64,000 bases of DNA from Neobacillus sp. YX16 (GTDB lineage Bacteria; Bacillota; Bacilli; Bacillales; Cytobacillaceae): positions 4,974,001 through 5,038,000 of the forward strand of contig NZ_CP126115.1 of assembly GCF_030123505.1 (NCBI RefSeq). Reading direction: 5' to 3'. Below are positions 18,203 through 26,459 of the stretch, piece by piece. The notes beneath the pieces are model-generated. The model was given only the letters and a program-made list of their open reading frames with translations, made no database searches and was not told where the DNA came from. Positions within the stretch are counted from its first letter, which is position 1. Each line of letters begins with the position of its first letter. The position numbers were made by a program, and so were the translations under genes.

Positions 18203-19494
18203 AATGATTTCCTCACCACTCTATATGCACTTTTTATTTCTTTAACCGCTGGTAAATCATTTAATTCGTGAAGAATAGCATCGTAATTTGTCAGTGAAGC
18301 CCGGTGTGTAACTAAGACAATTTCAGATGTCTCATTCTTTTTAACAGGCAGCTGTAATATTTTCTCAAAGCTGACACCATATTTTGCAAAGATGGAAGTA
18401 AGTTCCGCAAATACTCCAACCTCATCCTGTACATGGATTCGTAAGAAGTATTTAGAGTACTTTTCGTTATCATCCTTTAAGCGCTTAGGATATTGTGGCG
18501 TTACCGCACTGCGTCCATTTACACCAAGTCGTAAATTTTTCATTACTCCGACTAAATCAGATACTACTGCGGTTGCCGTTGGCAGACTTCCTGCACCTGG
18601 TCCATAAAACATTGTTTCACCAACTGCTTCTCCATATACATAAACAGCATTATACTCATTTTGAACCGACGCTAATGGATGATTGTCAGATAAGAATGTC
18701 GGCTGGACACTTACCTCTACTTTTTCCCCTTCACGGTGGGCATAACCTAACAGCTTCATTGTATAGCCTAACTGTTTTCCATAACGCAAGTCATCTTCTG
18801 TTATATTCGAAATACCACTTACTTTTACATCGTCTAGGTCAATATGCATTGAAAAACCTAAGGTAGCTAATATTGTCATTTTCCTGGCCGCATCCAGTCC
18901 CTCTACGTCTGAAGTAGGGTCTGCTTCTGCAAATCCAAGCTCTTGGGCTTCTTTGAGGACTTCCTCATATGCTAGACCTTCTTGGCTCATTTTTGTTAAA
19001 ATATAATTAGTGGTTCCATTTACAATCCCCATCATTTGGGTAATACGATCAGAAGCAAGGCCATCAACTAAGCCTCTTAGGATAGGAATACCTCCTGCAA
19101 CACTTGCTTCATAAAATAAGTCACAACCATTTTCAGAAGCAACAGATAACAATTCTGATCCATGGAGAGCCATTAAATCCTTGTTTGCCGTCACCACATG
19201 CTTTCCTTGACGGAGCGCACTAAGCAAATATTCCTTTGTTTCCTTAACCCCGCCCATCACTTCAATTACAACTTCTATCTCGGGATCATGCAGGATATCA
19301 GCTGGGGATGACGTTAACAAAACTGGATCCACATCAACCGGTCTTGTTTTATGTAAATCTTGGACCAGGATTTTCTTTACGACAACAGGACAGCCCACCT
19401 GATGCATTAATTTATCTTGATGATTTTTAATAATTTTCACAACACCTGAACCGACTGTTCCTAAACCGAGTAACCCAATTTTAATTGCTTCCAT
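18199..19494 (-). CDS. hom: Homoserine dehydrogenase
   Basis: A 431-aa enzyme reducing aspartate semialdehyde to homoserine. The NAD(P) motif GLGTVGSGV is near residues 9-17, the family segment NGTTNYILT near 165, and the C-terminal ACT domain ([16 protein letters not shown]) binds threonine for feedback. I start at ATG 19494 because GGGAGGG lies 6 bases upstream; the longer form from 19521 has no such signal. First gene of the threonine operon. Confidence 0.94.
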   Translation of the reverse strand: MEAIKIGLLGLGTVGSGVVKIIKNHQDKLMHQVGCPVVVKKILVQDLHKTRPVDVDPVLLTSSPADILHDPEIEVVIEVMGGVKETKEYLLSALRQGKHVVTANKDLMALHGSELLSVASENGCDLFYEASVAGGIPILRGLVDGLASDRITQMMGIVNGTTNYILTKMSQEGLAYEEVLKEAQELGFAEADPTSDVEGLDAARKMTILATLGFSMHIDLDDVKVSGISNITEDDLRYGKQLGYTMKLLGYAHREGEKVEVSVQPTFLSDNHPLASVQNEYNAVYVYGEAVGETMFYGPGAGSLPTATAVVSDLVGVMKNLRLGVNGRSAVTPQYPKRLKDDNEKYSKYFLRIHVQDEVGVFAELTSIFAKYGVSFEKILQLPVKKNETSEIVLVTHRASLTNYDAILHELNDLPAVKEIKSAYRVVRKSL

Positions 19495-19550
19495 ATTAAT
19501 CCCTCCCACACTGTCTACCACATGCGTACAATTGTATTTATATAGTAGAC

Positions 19551-19579
19551 ATTATATGATTCTCTCAATATAATTACAA
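19551..19579 (-). promoter_or_regulatory. Predicted sigma-A promoter for hom-thrC-thrB
   Basis: On the minus strand TTGTAA and TATAAT are separated by 17 bp, about 57 bp before the hom start. It lies back to back with the serA T-box promoter. Confidence 0.55.
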
Positions 19580-19694
19580 TAGACTAATTTTTTTAAAAAT
19601 TCAATGTAATCGCTTACCACCGCACCAGCATTGGTCTGCTTTTTTTAAAAAAATTTTTAAATTTGAATACTCAAAAAATTATTTATTTTATCCC

Positions 19695-19724
19695 TTTACA
19701 ATACTAAAGATATCGATGTAGAAT
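19695..19724 (+). promoter_or_regulatory. Predicted sigma-A promoter for the serA leader
   Basis: TTTACA and TAGAAT with an 18-bp spacer, just upstream of the T-box leader. Confidence 0.55.
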
Positions 19725-19730
19725 ATTCTT

Positions 19731-19995
19731 TAAATTCAGGTAAATATTTAAAATTGTAATGATGAAGACGGCAGTAAGAAAATGCTTAAGAGAGCCGGTG
19801 GCCGCTGTGAACCGGTGCAATTTCTTAATCTGAGCCCAGCCCTTCTGAACTGGCAGACTGAAAGTATAGTAGGAATGCCCGGGAAAACCCGTTAACATGT
19901 TGAGGCTGCATTGTTTCTAGCAGCAAAAGAGGGTGGCACCACGTAGATCACGTCCCTCATAACAAGACAAATCTGTCTGTTATGGGGGACTTTTT
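19731..19995 (+). ncRNA. T-box riboswitch leader of serA (probably tRNA-Ser responsive)
   Basis: The T-box core AGGGTGGCACCACG is at 19930-19943, followed by a terminator hairpin (GTCCCTCATAAC / GTTATGGGGGAC, 19952-19990) and a T tract. Stem I is visible: AGTA, then AAGAAAATGC pairing with GCAATTTCTT. Directly after that 3' arm comes TCT (19829-19831), a plausible serine specifier. The bulge reads TGGC, whose C would pair with discriminator G73 of tRNA-Ser. Uncharged tRNA-Ser should favour antitermination and serA expression. The specifier was read by eye. Confidence 0.88.
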
Positions 19996-19999
19996 ATTT

Positions 20000-20152
20000 T
20001 TAAAGCGGAAGCGCCTTGTTCAGGGAAAAAAGAAGTTCATTTTTTCCTCGTTGCGACAGGCATAAGACGAGCCGGCGGAAAGGTTGCTTTTTAACCTTTT
20101 TGCTGGATTGGCTTATGACCCCGAACCCCTAGGCTGCTTGCGCTAGACAGTT
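20000..20152. repeat. Dispersed intergenic repeat (GGCGCTTCCGCTTTT family), copy 2, reverse orientation
   Basis: Begins AAAGCGGAAGCGCCTTG and ends GCGCTAGAC, the reverse complement of the family seen at 3.96-4.07 kb. Shared internal blocks are GCGACAGGCATAAG, GAGCCGGC and GGCTTATGACCCCGA. It sits between the T-box terminator and the serA ribosome binding site, lengthening the untranslated region. Confidence 0.85.
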
Positions 20153-20188
20153 TAATCTTATATTAAGAAAATGGAGAGGATGAGCAAA

Positions 20189-21823
20189 ATGTTTAAGGTA
20201 CTTGTAACAGATGGTATAAGTGATACTGGATTGAAAAAGTTGTTTGATCACCCAAATTTTATTGTTGAGCGCCAGCCTACACTAAAGCCCGAGGAGCTAA
20301 AGAATATTATTGGCGATTACGAGGCTTTAATTGTACGAAGCCAAACAAAAGTTACGGCGGAATTGCTTCAATATGCGGACCGTCTTAAGGTAATTGCAAG
20401 AGCAGGTGTAGGGGTAGACAACATTGATGTGAATGCTGCTACAGGAAAAGGAATTATTGTTATTAATGCTCCTGGTGCCAATACCATTGCCGCCACTGAA
20501 CATACATTAGCGATGATGCTTTCAATGGCAAGAATGATTCCTCAAGCTCACAAAAAAACAGTTGGCGGCGAATGGGATCGTAATTCCTTCAAGGGAGTAG
20601 AGTTATACAAAAAAACGCTAGGTGTTATTGGTATGGGGAAAATCGGTACCGAAGTCGCAAAACGTGCTAAAAGCTTTGGAATGAACATATTGGGATATGA
20701 CCCATACTTAACGGAAGAGCGAGCAGAAAAACTAGGAATGAAAAAAGCTAGTCTCGATCTAATTGCACGTGAGTCTGATTTCATTACGATTCATACACCA
20801 CTTACAAACGACACAAAAGGACTTGTAAATGACGACTACCTTAGCAAAACAAAAAAAGGAGTCCGATTTGTCAACGTCGCCCGAGGTGGAATTATTGATG
20901 AAAAGGCATTGGTAAGAGCCATTCAAGCTGGACATGTTGCAGGTGCCGCTCTTGATGTTTTTGAAAAGGAACCGGTTGCTGACCCAGAATTGCTGCAAAA
21001 TCCAAATATTATTGTTACCCCTCATTTAGGTGCTTCTACAGTCGAAGCACAGGAAAAGGTTGCCCAGGAGGTCAGTGAAGAAATCATTGAAATTCTCGAA
21101 ACACAGTCTATCCGAAATGCAGTGAATATGCCGCAAATGTCTGGCGAAGCACAGCAAAAAATGCAGCCATACTTACTCCTTGGGGAGCAAATGGGGCAGC
21201 TTGTTGTCCAATTGTTAAAACATGCTCCTTCTAAAATCGAAATCAATTATTATGGCGATTTAATTGAAGAGGATACGGAACTATTAACTCGAACCATGAT
21301 TAAAGGAATCCTTTCTTATCACTTAAGTGATTCTGTTAATTTGATTAATGCGCTTCATCTTTTGAAAGGACAGGGCGTTTCCTACAATGTCCAGAAAAAT
21401 GCCAATAATAAAGGCTTTGCCAACTATATGGAGCTTGCCATTACAAAAGGCTCAGAAACAGCTAAAATTGGGGCAACAGTCTTAAACGGATATGGTGCAA
21501 GAATCGTGAAAATTAACGAGTATCGTATCGATGTAAGACCTGAAAGCCACCTCTTACTTGTTAAACATCAGGACGTCCCTGGTATGATTGGTAAGGTTGG
21601 ATCTCTTCTCGGTGATTACCAAATTAATATTGGAACGATGCAAGTAGGCAGAACAACCGTCGGCGGGGAAGCTGTTATGGTATTAACCCTTGATAAGCAA
21701 ATTACTACAGAGATTATTCGTGCCCTCACACAAATTAAGGGTTTAAACGATGCACAATCTTTAGAGTTAGAAAATGTTGATTCCTTTTATCCAGGAAGAC
21801 TTGAGTTAGAGAAAGTTAAATAA
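20189..21823 (+). CDS. serA: D-3-phosphoglycerate dehydrogenase
   Basis: A 544-aa long-form SerA, first step of serine synthesis (3-phosphoglycerate to 3-phosphohydroxypyruvate). The substrate/NAD domain shows RAGVGVDNID, the dinucleotide motif GMGKIGTEVAKRAKSFGMN and Asp in LGYDPYL, the catalytic region VNVARGGIIDE and TPHLGAST. The C-terminus carries the extra domain and an ACT domain (LLLVKHQDVPGMIGKVG). I use the ATG at 20189 because GGAGAGG lies 9 bases upstream; the ATG at 20171 contains that site. Controlled by the T-box. Confidence 0.94.
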   Translation: MFKVLVTDGISDTGLKKLFDHPNFIVERQPTLKPEELKNIIGDYEALIVRSQTKVTAELLQYADRLKVIARAGVGVDNIDVNAATGKGIIVINAPGANTIAATEHTLAMMLSMARMIPQAHKKTVGGEWDRNSFKGVELYKKTLGVIGMGKIGTEVAKRAKSFGMNILGYDPYLTEERAEKLGMKKASLDLIARESDFITIHTPLTNDTKGLVNDDYLSKTKKGVRFVNVARGGIIDEKALVRAIQAGHVAGAALDVFEKEPVADPELLQNPNIIVTPHLGASTVEAQEKVAQEVSEEIIEILETQSIRNAVNMPQMSGEAQQKMQPYLLLGEQMGQLVVQLLKHAPSKIEINYYGDLIEEDTELLTRTMIKGILSYHLSDSVNLINALHLLKGQGVSYNVQKNANNKGFANYMELAITKGSETAKIGATVLNGYGARIVKINEYRIDVRPESHLLLVKHQDVPGMIGKVGSLLGDYQINIGTMQVGRTTVGGEAVMVLTLDKQITTEIIRALTQIKGLNDAQSLELENVDSFYPGRLELEKVK

Positions 21824-21833
21824 AAAAAATGAT

Positions 21834-21865
21834 GACCAAATCTGATATTGATTTGGTCTTTTTTT
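21834..21865 (+). terminator. serA terminator
   Basis: Stem GACCAAATC / GATTTGGTC with a 7-base loop, followed by seven T's, 10 bases after the serA stop. Confidence 0.9.
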
Positions 21866-21866
21866 A

Positions 21867-22190
21867 TCTGATGACGGTTGAGGCTGAAAAATTGCTTTAG
21901 AGGGAATCAGATCCACTATCTGATTACCGCCAAGGCTGAATTATTCATTCAGTGGGCATCAGATCCACTATCTGATTTCCGCCAAGGCTGAATTATTCAT
22001 TCAGTGGGCATCAAATCTACTATCTGATTACCGCCAAGGCTGAATTATTCATTCAGTGGGCATCAAATCCACTATCTGATTTCCGCCAAGGCTGAATTAT
22101 TCATTCAGAGGGCATCAGATCCACTATCTGATTTCCGCCAAGGCTGAATTATTCATTCAGAGGGCATCAGATCCACTATCTATTTATGAT
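21867..22190. repeat. 52-bp tandem repeat array with two hairpins per unit (array A)
   Basis: Six units in exact 52-bp register; CAAGGCTGAA starts at 21931, 21983, 22035, 22087 and 22139, with a degenerate unit at 21879. Each unit holds two perfect inverted repeats, CTGAAT-TATTC-ATTCAG and ATCAGAT-CCACT-ATCTGAT, separated by GTGGGC and TTACCGCCAAGG or TTTCCGCCAAGG. No start codon or RBS. Fills the serA to HAD gene gap. Shares architecture with the array at 36.9 kb. Confidence 0.9.
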
Positions 22191-22220
22191 GGAATAACAG
22201 GGTAACCCATAATAAACCCG

Positions 22221-22250
22221 AAAACAGAGGGATTGCATGGCAATCCCTCT
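22221..22250 (-). terminator. Terminator after the HAD hydrolase gene
   Basis: A perfect 11-bp stem AGAGGGATTGC / GCAATCCCTCT, then GTTTT on the minus strand. Confidence 0.75.
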
Positions 22251-23389
22251 TAGTTTTTCTCGATAATTCCCCTCACATCAAGCACTGTATCGAGAATATA
22301 GTCTGCCTCGTGCTTTTCAAAGGTGCTTCTCGCATCTTTTCCAGATAATCCTGTCAATACAGCTGCAAACTGACATCCCATTTTTCTTGCAGCCAGCAGG
22401 TCTGCCAAAGAGTCGCCCACAACTAGTACCTCTTCACCGTTTTCAATCGGCAGTGGTGTATTTAAACAATTCTCTGCCGAAGATTCTCTGCCCTTAAGGC
22501 CCAAAATGTATGTAAACGGATCAGGTTTTGACAGTGACCTTCTTTCATTTAAACTCTTTTCTGCCTTTAGTACATCATCTGCCGTGACAATATAATTGAT
22601 ATCAAAGTGTTTCAGCCAGTCTAAGTGTTGGAAGGGTTGAATGGTTTCAAGCTCAGGTCTCCCCGTTCCAATCCCGATTTTTATCCCAGATTCCTTAAGG
22701 AATGAAAAAAGTGCTTCAATTTCTGCTTTATCTGCTAATGTGGTTTCATTTGCTAAAAAGCCTTTCTTTCCAAGCTGAACAGAAGGTCTGCCAGTGGAAT
22801 TTCCTACATTGTCATCGCCAACGTACCATTCCTGACATGTATGCTCACATACTGACCATAGCTCGCTAATTCCACTAAATATAGATGTTTGAACCCCAAG
22901 CTTCTCTTCCGCTAATTGATTGAGGTAATTGAACAATTCTTGCTTTGTTTCCGTTGAATGTTCAAAATCAGGAACAAATCGATCGAAATCTAAGTTAACT
23001 TCATAATTATGTAGTACCCCGCCTATTTCAAGCAAAACTTCTCGATTAATTGGTTCTTGCAGCCACCCTTTTATTCTATCCTTCTCATTTTCCTTAATTT
23101 GAGATAATAGATGTATGAATTGATGACCAAAGGACAAATAAATCATATCCCAATTTGCATTAAGTCCCCTAGACTTCATAAGCTTAAGGACCTCATCATT
23201 TTTCCCAAATACAGTCTCACGGATTACCTTTATCTCTGCTGGGCTATAATCTGTTTTGTATTTTTTAGGTGCCATAGCCAAATAATTATTACTATTTAGC
23301 AATTCCCAAACAGTTAAGGCTGATGCATCAAAGTAATGCTCCTCACTTAACAAAACTCCATCAACATCAAATAATATTGTTCCAATCAT
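22250..23389 (-). CDS. HAD-superfamily hydrolase with an enlarged cap
   Basis: A 379-aa protein. Motif I is FDVDGVLLSE (nucleophile D8, acid D10). A threonine/glycine motif II candidate is GIGTGRPELET, a lysine in SLSKPDPFTYI fits motif III, and motif IV is VVGDSLADLLAA. A long helical insertion of roughly 180 residues between motifs I and II makes it much larger than usual phosphoglycolate-type phosphatases. Probably a cytoplasmic phosphatase; substrate not readable. Monocistronic, with a terminator downstream. Confidence 0.75.
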   Translation of the reverse strand: MIGTILFDVDGVLLSEEHYFDASALTVWELLNSNNYLAMAPKKYKTDYSPAEIKVIRETVFGKNDEVLKLMKSRGLNANWDMIYLSFGHQFIHLLSQIKENEKDRIKGWLQEPINREVLLEIGGVLHNYEVNLDFDRFVPDFEHSTETKQELFNYLNQLAEEKLGVQTSIFSGISELWSVCEHTCQEWYVGDDNVGNSTGRPSVQLGKKGFLANETTLADKAEIEALFSFLKESGIKIGIGTGRPELETIQPFQHLDWLKHFDINYIVTADDVLKAEKSLNERRSLSKPDPFTYILGLKGRESSAENCLNTPLPIENGEEVLVVGDSLADLLAARKMGCQFAAVLTGLSGKDARSTFEKHEADYILDTVLDVRGIIEKN

Positions 23390-23570
23390 CTAAAACACCC
23401 TCTTCTCCCTGTCCACTTTATTCCGTTATCGTAACACAGCAAAGACCAATATTTAAAGTAAATAATGATTGAAAAAACATGTAATTTTCACAAGGTAATT
23501 AATTGTTTTATATTAAGTAGTGTACAATTCAATATGTATGATTTAATTACAACCTTAAAAAAGTAAATGA

Positions 23571-23628
23571 AAAAAACACTGAAACTCAAAAACAGCTTAA
23601 CACTTTAGTTAAGCTGTTTTTGAGTTTC
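23571..23628 (-). terminator. Terminator after the DUF3870 gene
   Basis: A perfect 20-bp stem (arms 23581-23600 and 23609-23628) with an 8-base loop, overlapping the stop codon; A-rich on the left, giving T's on the minus strand. Confidence 0.85.
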
Positions 23629-23936
23629 TATTCGCTATATTGACTGTATAAATCTTTTACTGCTGCTATAAGTGCATTGACTGCTTTCCCCCTGTATCCC
23701 TCTCTTATCATTTCAACAATCTCATCAATCCCATCCTGTAAGCTGTGACCCTTTAATATTTGTTGAATATATTCTCTTCCATGGTCAGTGGCAAGGGTGC
23801 AGGAGGACTGGATAATGACCCCATATTTTTTATCAATCTCAACGGTAATCGTTAAAGAGTCAAATACACTTTGAGCTGCCATCCCCTGCGGCAAGCGGGA
23901 ATGACCAGCGAGAAAATAGGTTTTTACCCCTGACAT
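23628..23936 (-). CDS. DUF3870-family small protein
   Basis: A 102-aa cytoplasmic protein beginning MSGVKTYFLAGHSRLPQGMA, which I recognise as the DUF3870 signature region, followed by a conserved-looking CTLATDHGREYI. Function is unknown. Start ATG after GGTAGGTG, 15 bases below the chimeric CoA-transferase/dehydrogenase gene and in the same direction, so probably cotranscribed. From memory, DUF3870 genes often lie near acyl-CoA metabolism genes. Confidence 0.7.
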   Translation of the reverse strand: MSGVKTYFLAGHSRLPQGMAAQSVFDSLTITVEIDKKYGVIIQSSCTLATDHGREYIQQILKGHSLQDGIDEIVEMIREGYRGKAVNALIAAVKDLYSQYSE

Positions 23937-23951
23937 ATATTCACACCTACC

Positions 23952-24833
23952 CTATCCTTTTATTAAAATATCTTCAAATGGCCAGGCCGGCAGCATTTTT
24001 CGCAGTGGTTTATCTTCGCGGTAACCAAGTGCATATTCCCCCTGCATAATGGTGTGAATTTCTCTTGTTCCCTCATAAATAACGGGTGCCTTTGCATTCC
24101 GTAAATAGCGCTCAACCGGGAATTCATTTGAGAAGCCGTAAGCACCGTGTATTTGCACGGAATCGTTGGCTGCTTCATAGGCGGCATCACAGGAAATCCA
24201 TTTTGCCAATGAAGTTTCCTGCGTGTTGCGTTTACCGCTGTTTTTTAACCAGCCAGCTTTAAAGACTAACAGACGGGAAATCTCAAGGTTTGCAGACATT
24301 TTTGCGATCATTTGCTGGACGAGCTGATGCCTTCCGATTTCTTTGCCAAAAGTTTTTCGTTCCTCACAGTATTTTACACTTGCCTCAAGCGATGCCATGA
24401 TTTGAATAATGTAATCATAGCCGGGCAGATGGGAGTATGTCCCAGTAGAACCAAAACCGCTGATTGATGCCAGTATAATTCCTTTATTACACTTTTTCAT
24501 TTCCTCGTAACCGAAGCCCAGCCGCTTGAGAGTTCCTGGTTTAAAATTCTGGACAACTACATCCGCATCCAAAACAAGTTTTTTTAAAATTTCTATACCT
24601 TGTTCCGACTTCAAGTTTAGTGTGATTCCTTGCTTATTTCGGTTGGCGCATAGGTAGTAGGCACTTTCACCTTCCACAAAAGGCGGTCCCCACCCCCTCG
24701 TTTCATCTCCTGTATCAATACTTTCAATCTTTATTACTTCCGCTCCCATATCTCCTAAGATCATTGTGCAATATGGTCCGGCTAAAACTCTGGATAAATC
24801 GATAACTTTCATCCCATTCAATGGTCCTTGCAC
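23952..24833 (-). pseudogene. In-frame chimera: CaiB/BaiF CoA-transferase N-half fused to acyl-CoA dehydrogenase C-terminal domain
   Basis: A 293-aa open frame made of two unrelated halves. Residues 1 to about 145 are a class III CoA-transferase N-terminus (LSRVLAGPYCTMILGDMGAE, NRNKQGITLNLKSEQG, VVVQNFKPGTLKRLGFGYE, SISGFGSTGTY, GYDYIIQ). From about 147 it is the C-terminal helical domain of an acyl-CoA dehydrogenase (LEASVKYCEERKTFGKEIG, QIHGAYGFSNEFPVERYLRN, VIYEGTREIH). The catalytic Asp of the transferase (normally about residue 169) and the flavin-binding N-terminal and middle domains of the dehydrogenase are missing. Start GTG. Best explained as a deletion joining two adjacent same-direction genes; both activities are probably lost. 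An assembly error is possible. Confidence 0.8.
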
Positions 24834-24864
24834 TCCTGCCCCACCTCATTTTAAAATAAATTTT

Positions 24865-24920
24865 AAAAAAGCCAGTGAAATCTTTCAATGACAAATAAAG
24901 TCACTGAAGGTTTCACTGGC
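24865..24920 (-). terminator. Terminator of the patD-patA-gabT-gabD operon
   Basis: Outer stem GCCAGTGAAA / TTTCACTGGC encloses a second stem (TTTCAATGAC / GTCACTGAAG); followed by six T's on the minus strand. Confidence 0.85.
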
Positions 24921-24995
24921 ATTTATTCGTGAATCTTCCTCTCGCTGGAGGATGAAACGAATTTGGCAGTTTCCTATTTAGTTAAAAACTGAAAA

Positions 24996-26453
24996 CTATA
25001 TATCTAACCCTATTGAAATATATTTTACTTCTAAAAATTCTTCAATTCCGAAGTGACCGCCTTCACGGCCAAGACCGCTCTCTTTATAGCCGCCAAATGG
25101 AACTTGAACAGCTGATGGCAGGGCATCATTAAGACCAATGATTCCGTATTCGAGTTGTTCTGTGATTCTAAAGGAACGGCTTAGATTTTCTGTATAAACA
25201 TATGCCGCTAATCCAAAGCGGGAGTTATTTGCCCTTTCAATCACTTCTTCTTCTGATTTGAAGGTCGAAATCGGTGCCAGCGGTCCAAAGATTTCATCCT
25301 TCATACATTCCATATCGTCGTGAATAGCAGTTAAAATTGTCGGGGCATAGAAATAGCCATTATCTTCAGCAGGTTTAAGCCCGCTGTAAGTGACTTTTCC
25401 TCCCTTTTTAACTGCATCATTCACAAGAGCTTCTACTTTTTTATAAGCTCCCTTATCAATTAATGGTCCGATATCAGTACCTTCTTCAAGTCCGTTTCCA
25501 ACCTTAAGCTTTTCTAATTCTGCCTGGAAAAGCTCAATGAATCTATCAGCTATTCCTTCTTGCACATATACACGATTCGTACATATACAGGTCTGACCTG
25601 CATTCCGGAATTTCGATTGTACCAATCCCTCTGCAGCCTTCACTAGATTCGCATCATCCATGACAATAAATGGGGCGTTTCCTCCAAGCTCCAACGATAC
25701 CTTTTTAACATTTTCAGCAGCACCGCGCATCAACGTTTTTCCTACTTCAGTCGATCCTGTAAAGGTTATCTTGGTTACTCGGTGATCCTTCAGCCAAGTT
25801 TCGCCGATTTCCGCTGACTTGCCGGTGATTACATTGATTACACCATTAGGGATTCCTGCTTCATGTGCAAGTTCCACCATCTTTAAAGCGGTAAGCGGTG
25901 TCTGATTGGCTGGTTTTACCACGCAAGTACACCCTGCTGCGAGTGCTGGTGCTACTTTTCTAGTAATCATGGCTGCAGGGAAGTTCCAAGGAGTAATCGC
26001 TGCAACCACCCCAACCGGTTCTTTTCTAACAAGAATTCGTTTATTTGGTTGGGATGCTGGAATTGTTTCTCCATAGATTCGTTTCCCTTCCTCCGCATAC
26101 CATGAGATAAAGCCGTTGGCGTATTGAACCTCACCCAATGCTTCTTTTAATGGTTTACCCTGCTCCATCGTCATAATCCTGGCAATTTCATGTTTGTTCT
26201 CATCAATCAATTGATACCATTTCATCATAAGCTGATAGCGTTCGTCAGCTGTTTTTTTCGACCAAGTTTTAAATGCCTTGTGGGCCGCATCAACAGCCTG
26301 CTCCGCTTCAAAAGCACCACCGGTGGGCACTGCTCCTAAAACTTCCTTTGTTGCTGGGTTAATAATCTCGGTAAACACCTCAAAATCATTCCCCACCCAT
26401 TTTCCATCAAGATACATTGGATAGATTTGATACTTTTGCGTAACGATGTCCAT
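24996..26453 (-). CDS. gabD: Succinate-semialdehyde dehydrogenase (NAD(P)+)
   Basis: A 485-aa aldehyde dehydrogenase. Catalytic Cys289 in RNAGQTCICTNR and general base Glu256 in VSLELGGNAPF; the proton-relay motif ITPWNFP is near 153. The NAGQTC form and length match GabD, which oxidises succinate semialdehyde to succinate. Glutarate semialdehyde is an alternative substrate. Start ATG after GGGAGGT. It follows gabT by 6 bp. Confidence 0.88.
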   Translation of the reverse strand: MDIVTQKYQIYPMYLDGKWVGNDFEVFTEIINPATKEVLGAVPTGGAFEAEQAVDAAHKAFKTWSKKTADERYQLMMKWYQLIDENKHEIARIMTMEQGKPLKEALGEVQYANGFISWYAEEGKRIYGETIPASQPNKRILVRKEPVGVVAAITPWNFPAAMITRKVAPALAAGCTCVVKPANQTPLTALKMVELAHEAGIPNGVINVITGKSAEIGETWLKDHRVTKITFTGSTEVGKTLMRGAAENVKKVSLELGGNAPFIVMDDANLVKAAEGLVQSKFRNAGQTCICTNRVYVQEGIADRFIELFQAELEKLKVGNGLEEGTDIGPLIDKGAYKKVEALVNDAVKKGGKVTYSGLKPAEDNGYFYAPTILTAIHDDMECMKDEIFGPLAPISTFKSEEEVIERANNSRFGLAAYVYTENLSRSFRITEQLEYGIIGLNDALPSAVQVPFGGYKESGLGREGGHFGIEEFLEVKYISIGLDI

Positions 26454-26459
26454 TTTGTT

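Noticed and set aside
19704..19898. Minus-strand ORF of 64 aa
   Set aside because: Entirely within the serA T-box leader and its promoter, with no start signal.
21867..22190. Repeat array considered as a CRISPR
   Set aside because: Units are contiguous with an exact 52-bp period and no variable spacers; no cas genes are nearby.
23963..24190. Second-frame ORF within the chimeric gene, considered as a remnant of a frameshifted gene
   Set aside because: The main frame encodes recognisable acyl-CoA dehydrogenase sequence throughout this stretch; the other frame shows no family motif.
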